Below, one piece after another: positions 5,881-11,257 of a stretch of DNA of 25,665 nt. The notes below the pieces were generated by a model that saw nothing but the letters and a program-made list of their open reading frames with translations, had not been told where the DNA came from and made no database searches. Position numbers and translations under genes: made by a program. The stretch is taken from IMG/VR virus record IMGVR_UViG_3300036719_000948, positions 1-25,665 of that record; one strand, written 5' to 3'. Numbering within the stretch: the first letter of the stretch is position 1; each line of letters opens with the position of its first letter. Source of the stretch: a virus.

Positions 5881-6129
5881 ATGGCAACGAAACAACTCAC
5901 ACAAAAAGCAGCAACTCAGTCGCTGATGGCAGAACGTGACTGGGTTACTGTGTACCTCGTTGATGACGTCACGCTAGTACCTCATTACACCAAAGAAGGC
6001 TTTTGGGTGCATCCAAGTGGAGAGTCCTACGAACCACAGGCTTTGCAACATGTTGGAGCAAGACGTAGCACAACGCTTTTATGGCCTCGATATTGGTTAC
6101 AGGAGCAAGCCAATGGCACAAACCCTTGA
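5881..6129 (+). CDS. Small hypothetical protein (82 aa)
   Basis: The product has a basic N-terminus (MATKQLTQKAATQSLMAERD) followed by beta-type sequence WVTVYLVDDVTLVPHY. The family is unknown. The ATG comes two bases after the SSB stop and lacks a clear SD, so it may be translated by coupling. Its 3' end overlaps the HTH gene by 17 bases. No membrane segment or metal site is evident. Confidence 0.65.
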   Translation: MATKQLTQKAATQSLMAERDWVTVYLVDDVTLVPHYTKEGFWVHPSGESYEPQALQHVGARRSTTLLWPRYWLQEQANGTNP

Positions 6130-6694
6130 GTCCGTTAATGCCTTCTCCAGCGCTCAAGCTGAGATTAACTTTCAGCCCGTAAAGAGAAAGCGCAGATCAC
6201 AGAAGTTTTTGAAAAACGCCGAGTGGAACATCTTGATGCGCAGGGTCTTCCGCGGCGAGAGTCCAGTTGCGTTGGAGTTGGAGTTTGGTGTGTCAAGCAA
6301 GACCATCTATCACTGGCGCCGTCTGATTGTGACTAACCAGCCAATACCACGATTTTCGCTGGAAGATGCAACCAAAGAAGTTATTAGCAAAAGTCGCATG
6401 AAGTATCGAGATGAAGGAACGATTAAAGATTGGAAACCAACTGTAAAGGAAACTACGATGGAAGAAATTAGACCCCAGGCCGCCTATGTTGCACTCAACA
6501 ACATGATCCGTAACGGCACATCGCACTTGCAAGAAGCAGTTAATCAGCTACCCGCGAAGATGCCAGAGCATGAGACTTTACTGATTGCTCCCAGTGGCAA
6601 TCGATTGCTGACGCCAGCCAATGACGCTCAGTTAATGCTTTTCCTGAAAGCTGAGGGTTTTGAGCTTTACCAAGTCAGCCTGAGCAAGATCTGA
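6113..6694 (+). CDS. HTH-domain protein, possible regulator (193 aa)
   Basis: After a basic N-terminal segment (PVKRKRRSQKFLKNAEWN) comes a helix-turn-helix: VFRGESPVALELEFGVSSKT followed by IYHWRRLI, close to residues 42-70, with VSSKTIYHWRR as recognition helix. This resembles transposase-type HTH domains, but no transposase catalytic domain follows. The C-terminal half (LLIAPSGNRLLTPANDAQLM to YQVSLSKI) is not recognised. The ATG at 6113 is chosen because AGGAG lies seven bases upstream; longer in-frame starts at 6017 and 6050 exist. It is coupled by TGATG to the exonuclease gene. A regulator or DNA-binding recombination partner are both possible. Confidence 0.7.
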   Translation: MAQTLESVNAFSSAQAEINFQPVKRKRRSQKFLKNAEWNILMRRVFRGESPVALELEFGVSSKTIYHWRRLIVTNQPIPRFSLEDATKEVISKSRMKYRDEGTIKDWKPTVKETTMEEIRPQAAYVALNNMIRNGTSHLQEAVNQLPAKMPEHETLLIAPSGNRLLTPANDAQLMLFLKAEGFELYQVSLSKI

Positions 6695-7437
6695 TGGAAG
6701 TCAAGGCACAGCCAAGCGAAGCAGGCCACTGGTACACCCGTACCGGCGAGCCGATGTACCAGGTCAAATCCAATGCTGGCCACCTGCGCAATACAACGCT
6801 CAGAGACGCTCGCAAGTATGACCTGGTACCTTCCGTCACAACCATCCTCAACGTCGCAGCCAAGCCCGGTTTAGAGGCCTGGAAACAGCAACAGATCTTG
6901 TTGGCTGCGATGACGCTACCCAAGCGTGATGATGAGAGTCTTGATGCTTACGCTGACCGAGTCTTAAAGGACAGCAAAGAGCAGGCTTCAGAAGCCAGGG
7001 ATCTGGGTACTGCCATCCATGCCAAGGTCCAAAGCGCTTTCGAGGGTGGGCCACCAAACGAGAGCTACTTAGCCGTCAAGCAGATCCTCGACAAAGCGTA
7101 TGGCAAGCAGGAATGGATCAGCGAAAAAAGCTTCAGTCACCCGCAAGGCTTTGGTGGTAAGTGCGATCTGCACTGCAAGGTGGCGGTCATTGACATCAAG
7201 ACCAAGGCCTTTGGTCCTAACGATGATCCGCAAGGGTTTGATGAGCACTTGATGCAGTTAGCAGCCTACCGATCAGGATTGATCCTGCCCGAGGCGGCTT
7301 GTGCCAACGTGTTTGTCTCCACTACTCATGCTGGCCTGGTATCACTCTTCGAGTGGACAAAGGCTGATGTGGAGCGTGGCTGGAAGATGTTTGAGGCCTT
7401 ACTGACATTCTGGCAGGCCAAAAATAATTATCAGTAG
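6694..7437 (+). CDS. PD-(D/E)XK exonuclease (RecB/Cas4-like fold)
   Basis: The 247-residue protein shows the ordered motifs of PD-(D/E)XK exonucleases: DLGTAIHAKVQ near residues 103-113, E144 in ISEKSF, GGKCDLH with D158, VIDIKTK with D167 and K169, and QLAAYR with Q188 and Y192. These nucleases resect dsDNA for recombination and repair. Cas4-type iron-sulfur cysteines are not seen in the expected pattern, so a phage recombination exonuclease is the better call. It starts at a TGATG overlap and is the last gene of the operon before the 118-base promoter gap. It likely works with the SSB-like protein. Confidence 0.85.
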   Translation: MEVKAQPSEAGHWYTRTGEPMYQVKSNAGHLRNTTLRDARKYDLVPSVTTILNVAAKPGLEAWKQQQILLAAMTLPKRDDESLDAYADRVLKDSKEQASEARDLGTAIHAKVQSAFEGGPPNESYLAVKQILDKAYGKQEWISEKSFSHPQGFGGKCDLHCKVAVIDIKTKAFGPNDDPQGFDEHLMQLAAYRSGLILPEAACANVFVSTTHAGLVSLFEWTKADVERGWKMFEALLTFWQAKNNYQ

Positions 7438-7479
7438 GATGAGTGGTAGCTCCTGGGTGGATGAATGGTTGTATAGGTG

Positions 7480-7508
7480 TTGACAAGTGGATTAAACAAG
7501 CCTAAGAT
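7480..7508 (+). promoter_or_regulatory. Strong rightward sigma70-like promoter
   Basis: TTGACA (7480-7485), a 17-base spacer and TAAGAT (7503-7508) form the best promoter in the window. ACAAGTGGATTAAA (7483-7496) is identical to the core at 264-251 on the minus strand. Transcription should begin near 7515, where a hairpin starts, and drive the small-gene cassette 7556-11257. Confidence 0.8.
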
Positions 7509-7514
7509 TCATTC

Positions 7515-7531
7515 CATAGCAAGTCGCTATG
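7515..7531 (+). repeat. Perfect inverted repeat at the predicted transcript start
   Basis: CATAGC (7515-7520) and GCTATG (7526-7531) flank the loop AAGTC. The element begins about seven bases after the -10, so it is either an operator at the start site or a hairpin at the 5' end of the transcript, where it could stabilise the mRNA. Confidence 0.6.
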
Positions 7532-7533
7532 TA

Positions 7534-7552
7534 AGCAAACCCAGGAGCAAAC
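7534..7552 (+). promoter_or_regulatory. Tandem AGCAAAC leader with AGGAG site upstream of 7556 gene
   Basis: AGCAAAC occurs at 7534-7540 and 7546-7552, 12 bases apart, ending three bases before the ATG at 7556. The SD AGGAG overlaps the second copy. The stretch CCAGGAGCAAAC is shared with the leader at 185-227. Confidence 0.65.
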
Positions 7553-7555
7553 CAA

Positions 7556-7849
7556 ATGCAAAACGACATCGCAAACATCACCGCAGCATCAGTTGACCAA
7601 CTCGGCGCATTGCTCGCCCAAATCGCAGACCTGACCAAGCAGGCCGATGCCATCAAAGACGCCATCAAAGACAGTGCCAGCAACGGTGGTGCCAAGTCTG
7701 TTGAAGGCTCACTCTTCAAAGCTACGTACACCGAGACCAATCGTTGCGTCTTCGACAAAGATGCCTTCATCAAGGCTCATGGTGCCGAGGCTTATGCCAA
7801 GTTCACTAAGACCACTGCAGTCTTCTCAGTCAAAGTTACTTCACGCTAA
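7556..7849 (+). CDS. Conserved hypothetical early protein (97 aa)
   Basis: The first half is a long helix (VDQLGALLAQIADLTKQADA and on to DAIKDS), likely a coiled coil. The second half is more beta-like: EGSLFKATYTETNRCVFDKD, then FIKAHGAEAYAKFTKTTAVF. I have seen this type of two-part small protein in phage early regions without an established function. It is the first gene after the strongest promoter, so it should be highly expressed. No catalytic residues are evident. Confidence 0.8.
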   Translation: MQNDIANITAASVDQLGALLAQIADLTKQADAIKDAIKDSASNGGAKSVEGSLFKATYTETNRCVFDKDAFIKAHGAEAYAKFTKTTAVFSVKVTSR

Positions 7850-7862
7850 TCAGGAGGCCAGC

Positions 7863-8066
7863 ATGAGCAAGACACTCAACAACCTGCTGGCCACCCGTCC
7901 TTGGGTGGCACACATCGATGATGAGCGCAATGAGGGCAACAGCATCATCGTAACGCTGGCCAAGGGCTGGTACTTCGCAGACGAGACTGACTGTGGCGTA
8001 CGCGGGTTTGACACCGTCAATGAGGTCAAGCGCGATACATCACGCAACGCTGTAATCCAACGATAA
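7863..8066 (+). CDS. Small hypothetical protein (67 aa)
   Basis: The ATG at 7863 has a near-perfect SD (AGGAGG) six bases upstream. The product starts MSKTLNNLLATRPWVAHIDD and contains NSIIVTLAKGWYFADET, suggesting a small beta fold. The family is not recognised. An in-frame reading open further upstream lies over the preceding gene and is unlikely to be used. Confidence 0.75.
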   Translation: MSKTLNNLLATRPWVAHIDDERNEGNSIIVTLAKGWYFADETDCGVRGFDTVNEVKRDTSRNAVIQR

Positions 8067-8072
8067 ACAACT

Positions 8073-8085
8073 GGGGCCTAGCCCC
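8073..8085 (+). repeat. Short GC hairpin just before a ribosome binding site
   Basis: GGGGC (8073-8077) pairs with GCCCC (8081-8085) around CTA, four bases before the GGAGG of the next gene. There is no T-run, so it is not a typical terminator; it may reduce readthrough or keep the SD open. Confidence 0.45.
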
Positions 8086-8098
8086 CTTGGAGGACACC

Positions 8099-8311
8099 AT
8101 GCACTACAAGCTAATTGAATCTGACAAATATGACCTGCGCTTGCAGGTGTGCAATGTAGTCGAGAAGGCCAACAACTTAAATCGCACCTTGGCAAGCGAG
8201 TGGCCTGATCTTGATGGCTACCAACTCAATGCCTTCGACAACCTGGTCGGTGAAATGGAAGAGCTTGTATCAATGATCGAGCACATTAAAAGCAGGAGGA
8301 AAGCAGCATGA
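8099..8311 (+). CDS. Small hypothetical helical protein (70 aa)
   Basis: The product MHYKLIESDKYDLRLQVCNV continues as amphipathic helix (EEKANNLNRTLASEW-like region, then NLVGEMEELVSMIEHIKSRR). The ATG at 8099 is chosen over an in-frame TTG at 8087 because GGAGG sits six bases upstream of it. It overlaps the next gene as ATGA. It is probably a coiled-coil or partner-binding protein; the function is unknown. Confidence 0.7.
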   Translation: MHYKLIESDKYDLRLQVCNVVEKANNLNRTLASEWPDLDGYQLNAFDNLVGEMEELVSMIEHIKSRRKAA

Positions 8312-8505
8312 TCCCAGGCACACGCGTAAAGACACCACGAGGCTTTGGCATCTTAGAACTTGAGCACCCTGATGGCACTTGTGCAGTTCGACTGATCAAT
8401 GACCGTGAGTGGCCATTTCCTGAGTGGGTGTTCCTGCCCCGAGACCAGATCAAGTGGGCACCTGTAAAAGATGACTTATCCGATGTTGAGGAGGCACCGT
8501 TCTAA
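8308..8505 (+). CDS. Small beta-barrel-like protein (65 aa)
   Basis: The sequence MIPGTRVKTPRGFGILELEH, then CAVRLIND and WPFPEWVFLPRDQIKW, is typical of a small SH3/KOW-like barrel that binds nucleic acid or protein. This is inferred from pattern; no specific family is recognised. AGGAGG eight bases upstream and an ATGA overlap support the start. The C-terminus is acidic (DDLSDVEEAPF). Confidence 0.7.
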   Translation: MIPGTRVKTPRGFGILELEHPDGTCAVRLINDREWPFPEWVFLPRDQIKWAPVKDDLSDVEEAPF

Positions 8506-8799
8506 ATGGAACAAGTTTACTTACAGCACCTGGGCACTTGCCCCATCTCGAAGTTTGAGACAAGCAAGCTTAAACCCGTAACCAAACGGCCCTACAAATT
8601 TGGCGTGAGTGCGTGTTATTCACCGGCCCCTAGGAACTACTACAGCCACGATCAGGACTGGGTTTATGACCTGATGGTACTTGACCGCACACCGTACCAA
8701 ATGATTCGCTACAAGGGCCTGCAGTGGCTTTTGTACGCCCTTTTTGCTGGTGCTGTCATCTACTTCAGCAACGGTGTTGCACAGTGGGCGGTACGGTGA
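8506..8799 (+). CDS. Small membrane-anchored hypothetical protein (97 aa)
   Basis: The ATG follows the preceding TAA directly (TAAATG). The first 70 residues are soluble with Tyr-rich segments (RPYKFGVSACYSPAPRNYYS, WVYDLMVLDRTPYQMIRYKG). One C-terminal membrane segment, LQWLLYALFAGAVIYFSNGV, lies near residues 72-91. This looks like a tail-anchored inner-membrane protein. It could be an early membrane effector; a holin role is not excluded, but it has only one segment and lies outside a lysis context. Confidence 0.7.
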   Translation: MEQVYLQHLGTCPISKFETSKLKPVTKRPYKFGVSACYSPAPRNYYSHDQDWVYDLMVLDRTPYQMIRYKGLQWLLYALFAGAVIYFSNGVAQWAVR

Positions 8800-8906
8800 T
8801 GGCTGACTTCATTGACTGGCTTACAGCGATGTTTGGCGTCGGTTCGATTGGACTGATTGTGTTTTTAATTTACATACTTTGGAGTATGCCTTATGGCGAA
8901 GAATGA
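8799..8906 (+). CDS. Mini membrane protein (35 aa)
   Basis: The A of its ATG is the last base of the preceding stop (TGATG). The product is MADFIDWLTAMFGVGSIGLI followed by VFLIYILWSMPYGEE, one hydrophobic helix covering most of the protein. It overlaps the next gene by 14 bases. It is translationally coupled to the other membrane protein, so the two may act together. Size makes this less certain, although the gene junctions fit the operon. Confidence 0.6.
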   Translation: MADFIDWLTAMFGVGSIGLIVFLIYILWSMPYGEE

Positions 8907-9132
8907 TGATCGATTGACGCTGATTGCTGCAGCGCTTAACGGGATCTTGTCCCGCGGCATTGAGCATTACAAGGATGGACCTTACTCACTAGATACGCCA
9001 GAGCGCATTGCGACATTGGCTATCCGTATTGCAGACGCAACCCTGGAGATTAGCAATGAAAGACTATCAAAACCCCGAAGTGCAAATTCAAGTCCTGATC
9101 GAGTACATGATGGTGATGATCGCCAGGCGTGA
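8893..9132 (+). CDS. Small hypothetical phage protein (79 aa)
   Basis: The N-terminal part, LIAAALNGILSRGIEHY and TPERIATLAIRIADATLE, matches the style of a small helical protein frequent in proteobacterial phages. The last 25 residues, encoded in the overlap with the next gene, are low complexity and polar. GGAG is eight bases before the ATG. Function is unknown. Confidence 0.65.
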   Translation: MAKNDDRLTLIAAALNGILSRGIEHYKDGPYSLDTPERIATLAIRIADATLEISNERLSKPRSANSSPDRVHDGDDRQA

Positions 9133-9229
9133 CTGGCATGGTGTCAGTGATGCAGCCAACGACATCCGCGAACTCGAGGCCGAGCAGGAAGGGCCAAGCT
9201 TCTTGCGGAGGAGCCAAGAACATGCTTAG
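9056..9229 (+). CDS. Small hypothetical protein (57 aa), extensive overlap
   Basis: The ATG at 9056 has GGAG eight bases upstream. The product is MKDYQNPEVQIQVLIEYMMV followed by MIARRDWHGVSDAANDIREL, a helical protein with a Met-rich segment and an acidic end. It overlaps the upstream gene by 77 bases in another frame, so either both are real or one C-terminus is spurious. The good helical pattern favours both. Confidence 0.6.
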   Translation: MKDYQNPEVQIQVLIEYMMVMIARRDWHGVSDAANDIRELEAEQEGPSFLRRSQEHA

Positions 9230-9380
9230 CGATGCTGACATCAGGGCCTGTGCTGACAGTGTCCCTGACTCACTGACGGCTGATCACTGGCTTTATGCCT
9301 TTGCTCGTGCTGTCGAAGCAAAAGTCTTGAGCAAAACCAATAACGATGAATGGAAATTACACGCAGGAGATGCAGCATGA
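9222..9380 (+). CDS. Small phage protein with FARA(V)EAK motif (52 aa)
   Basis: The product MLSDADIRACADSVPDSLTA continues HWLYAFARAVEAKVL. The L(S/T)D-(D/E)-x-I ... FARA-(I/V)-EAK pattern recurs at the C-terminus of the 10188-10634 protein and is frequent in phage genomes, with unknown function. GGAGG precedes the ATG at a suitable distance. It overlaps both neighbours slightly. Confidence 0.7.
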   Translation: MLSDADIRACADSVPDSLTADHWLYAFARAVEAKVLSKTNNDEWKLHAGDAA

Positions 9381-9862
9381 ACATACTTGAATTGCTGGAT
9401 GAAGTAGCTGCCGAGACTAAGAAGGAAGATTTGCAAGAGGCTTGGGATCGGTGGCTGTTGAGAAACTACTTGAGCAATTCCCACATGGGCAAATTAGCCA
9501 CCTGGTTTTGTGATGAGCACAACCTGACCTGGGAGCAGTTCAACACGCTCAAGCGAGTTCCAAAATATAAGTTTCATACCTTTGCTACGCCTTCAAGGTA
9601 TCTTGCTGCTTACCTACCTAAGATTTGGGAATGGCTGATGTCTGGCAAGGAAGCTAACGAGATCATTGGCTATCTCAAACGATTTAAGGTTCGCACGTTG
9701 GATAAACCGATTGATCTGAAGAAAACGGTCGCTGAGACCAAGGAGCGTCAGCACGATGTATTGAAAGACAAGCGCAATGTGCTTGAGCAAAAATCACGCT
9801 TTGGTCAACGGCTTCGTGCTAGCAAAGCCAATTGGCACACCGTTAAAGCTGTGCGCTCATGA
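9377..9862 (+). CDS. Hypothetical helical protein (161 aa)
   Basis: The largest gene of the cassette apart from those near the end. The sequence MNILELLDEVAAETKKEDLQ leads to a Trp/Tyr-rich middle (AWDRWLLRNYLSNSHMGKLA, WFCDEHNLTW, YLAAYLPKIWEWLMSGKEAN) and a basic C-terminus rich in Lys and Arg (SRFGQRLRASKANWHT). This could bind nucleic acid, but no known domain is recognised. The ATG at 9377 is coupled by ATGA and has AGGAG upstream; an upstream in-frame start at 9350 is less likely. Confidence 0.7.
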   Translation: MNILELLDEVAAETKKEDLQEAWDRWLLRNYLSNSHMGKLATWFCDEHNLTWEQFNTLKRVPKYKFHTFATPSRYLAAYLPKIWEWLMSGKEANEIIGYLKRFKVRTLDKPIDLKKTVAETKERQHDVLKDKRNVLEQKSRFGQRLRASKANWHTVKAVRS

Positions 9863-10191
9863 TCAAGATCAATGAACTCTTGTACGCACGGATGATCAGG
9901 ATGCTGATGGATGGCTGCACTGCGTACAACATCTGCGATGAGACAGGCCTGCATGTCGTAACGGTCCAGTCTTATCTCAGGGCCTTACACAAGGAAGGTG
10001 TCATTCACATCATGGGCTGGGTCAAGAACTCCCGCGGTGTGGATACCACGCACATTTACAAGCTTGGTATCGGTGAGGACAAGCCACGGTCCAAGATGAC
10101 ACGGGCTGAGATTGCTAAACGGTATCGATTCAGACAACGATTACGCGCACGTATGGAGCGTGAGCGCATTGCTTTAGGGGTAAGACCATGA
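9859..10191 (+). CDS. Winged-HTH DNA-binding protein candidate (110 aa)
   Basis: The sequence LLYARMIRMLMDGCTAYNIC followed by DETGLHVVTVQSYLRALHKE and GVIHIMGWVKN gives the helix-turn-helix plus wing layout of small DNA-binding proteins, with recognition helix near residues 33-44. The C-terminal 35 residues are strongly basic (KMTRAEIAKRYRFRQRLRAR). It may regulate phage transcription, since it lies in the middle of the early/middle cassette. ATGA overlaps connect it to both neighbours. Confidence 0.7.
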   Translation: MIKINELLYARMIRMLMDGCTAYNICDETGLHVVTVQSYLRALHKEGVIHIMGWVKNSRGVDTTHIYKLGIGEDKPRSKMTRAEIAKRYRFRQRLRARMERERIALGVRP

Positions 10192-10634
10192 GTGGTGATC
10201 ACAATCAGCATCAAAAGGACAAGTCATATCTTGATGACATGGATCGCTATAAACAAGTGCGTGAGCTAGTCAAAGACCCATCTTTGAGGGTCACAGAAAT
10301 TGCATGGAAGACTGGGTACAACAAAGGCCATGTCAGCAGGCTACGCAAGGAAGCCATGCGCCAAGCACTTGAGACAGAGCAAGAGCCGGTGGCGTGGATG
10401 CACACAACTGGAACAGGGCATGTGTACTTCCGCAAAAAGCCACAGGACAAGGTATTCAATCCACAGCCTGTGTTCATAGCGCCATCAAAGAAGCCGTGGG
10501 TTGGGCTGACGGATGAGGAGATTCAGGACTTGAGTTATTTGTCTCAAAAAATTGATGAAAGTAATGCGGCGTGGTTTGATCGCTGTGGTTTTGCTAGGGC
10601 CATCGAAGCCAAGCTAAAGGAGCGCAATGAATGA
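10188..10634 (+). CDS. HTH plus phage accessory-domain protein (148 aa)
   Basis: Three parts are visible. An HTH (VRELVKDPSLRVTEIAWKTG then YNKGHVSRLRKEA) lies near residues 25-56. A segment EPVAWMHTTGTGHVYFRKKP lies near 66-85, typical of a widespread small phage domain. A C-terminal GLTDEEIQDL ... FARAIEAKLKE motif is similar to the protein at 9222-9380. The fusion suggests a DNA-binding adapter built from recurrent phage modules; the role is unknown. It overlaps both neighbours (ATGA at the start, eight bases at the end). Confidence 0.7.
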   Translation: MSGDHNQHQKDKSYLDDMDRYKQVRELVKDPSLRVTEIAWKTGYNKGHVSRLRKEAMRQALETEQEPVAWMHTTGTGHVYFRKKPQDKVFNPQPVFIAPSKKPWVGLTDEEIQDLSYLSQKIDESNAAWFDRCGFARAIEAKLKERNE

Positions 10635-10947
10635 CGCGCTGCGCTATCGAATGCTCAGACAATTGGTTGACTACCCTGATCAAATGGATGCTGACCTAGA
10701 TGAGCTTATACGAGAAGCAATTGAAAATTATCGAGCGACTACACAACCAGGCGCAAAACCAAATGAAGACAGATCCTGCCTTGGCCGATCAATACTTGCA
10801 CGATCTGGCCTGGAATGTTCTGGAATTGAGAAAGAGACTGCACGATGCAATGCCCATATTGTCGAAACGAGTCAGGACGGTCCTACAAGACAACCGTCCT
10901 TGACACCAGGTCCTACTGGGAACCAAACAAGTTTAGATTTTATTTAG
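10627..10947 (+). CDS. Small hypothetical protein, overlapped in other frames (106 aa)
   Basis: The first 40 residues, MNDALRYRMLRQLVDYPDQM then DADLDELIREAIENY, look like a real helical phage protein. The remainder is polar and low complexity and lies opposite two other frames that look genuinely coding (10700-10903 and 10845-11057). The C-terminal part may therefore be constrained by those genes, or translation might end in a frameshift. The upstream gene stops eight bases inside this start. Confidence 0.5.
   Translation: MNDALRYRMLRQLVDYPDQMDADLDELIREAIENYRATTQPGAKPNEDRSCLGRSILARSGLECSGIEKETARCNAHIVETSQDGPTRQPSLTPGPTGNQTSLDFI
10700..10903 (+). CDS. Small coiled-coil hypothetical protein (67 aa)
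   Basis: The product MSLYEKQLKIIERLHNQAQN continues as helix (TDPALADQYLHDLAWNVLEL then RKRLHDAM) and ends in a basic tail. The helical pattern is convincing, but the SD is weak. It lies entirely within the preceding gene in another frame, which reduces certainty. Confidence 0.5.
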   Translation: MSLYEKQLKIIERLHNQAQNQMKTDPALADQYLHDLAWNVLELRKRLHDAMPILSKRVRTVLQDNRP

Positions 10948-11057
10948 AACGAAGACGCGAATGCAAAAAGTGCCAAACCAGATTTCTAACGAGAGAGTTC
11001 TCACCATCGGTTCGACCACCCTCACTCTCCGCGAGTGGGCCAAACGAGGAAAGCTAA
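10845..11057 (+). CDS. NrdR-like zinc-ribbon protein (70 aa)
   Basis: The first 52 residues match the zinc ribbon of NrdR, the regulator of ribonucleotide reductase: MQCPYCRNES with C3 and C6, VLDTRSYWEP in place of the VxDSR segment, and RRRECKKCQTRFLTRE with C40 and C43. NrdR's ATP-cone domain is absent, so this is a short variant. It might bind DNA or act on host nucleotide metabolism; that is inference. It overlaps the upstream coiled-coil frame by 59 bases and the downstream gene by 97. The ATG has only a weak purine-rich SD. Confidence 0.75.
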   Translation: MQCPYCRNESGRSYKTTVLDTRSYWEPNKFRFYLERRRECKKCQTRFLTREFSPSVRPPSLSASGPNEES

Positions 11058-11257
11058 GTTACTACACCCTGAAGTGGCGTGTGAATCAAGGATGGCCACC
11101 AGAGCGTTTATTTGAGCGTAGGAACGCCGTAAAGGACGGCATGAAGGTTTGCTCTAAGTGCCAGGACACAAAGCCCGTAGAGGGCTTTTATGAGCGTTCC
11201 AGGGGTGGTTGGCTGGCAGAGTGCAAAGTTTGCTTCAAGGCTCGGTATAAACGCTAG
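10961..11257 (+). CDS. HTH plus four-cysteine zinc-ribbon protein, HNH-like context (98 aa)
   Basis: Residues 17-50 (STTLTLREWAKRGKLSYYTL then KWRVNQGWPPERLF) look like the small HTH/repeat seen next to HNH homing endonucleases. Residues 61-91 form a zinc ribbon with C64, C67, C88 and C91 (KVCSKCQDTKP ... WLAECKVC). The HNH catalytic core that usually follows such ribbons is absent, so it may be a truncated relative or a DNA-binding protein in its own right. The stop TAG shares CTAG (11254-11257) with the stop of the convergent late gene. The SD is weak. Confidence 0.7.
   Translation: MQKVPNQISNERVLTIGSTTLTLREWAKRGKLSYYTLKWRVNQGWPPERLFERRNAVKDGMKVCSKCQDTKPVEGFYERSRGGWLAECKVCFKARYKR
11254..11257. 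other. Shared palindromic CTAG stop of convergent transcripts
   Basis: The plus-strand gene stops with TAG at 11255-11257 and the minus-strand transglycosylase gene stops with TAG at 11256-11254. The rightward and leftward operons therefore meet with no intergenic space and no terminator between them. Confidence 0.9.

Noticed and set aside
6113-6694. HTH protein as an insertion-sequence transposase subunit
   Set aside because: No DDE catalytic domain, terminal inverted repeats or target duplications were seen; it is coupled to phage recombination genes.
8506-8906. The two membrane proteins as a holin pair
   Set aside because: Each has only one membrane segment, no endolysin or spanin is adjacent, and the genes sit in the early cassette; a lysis role cannot be excluded but is not supported.
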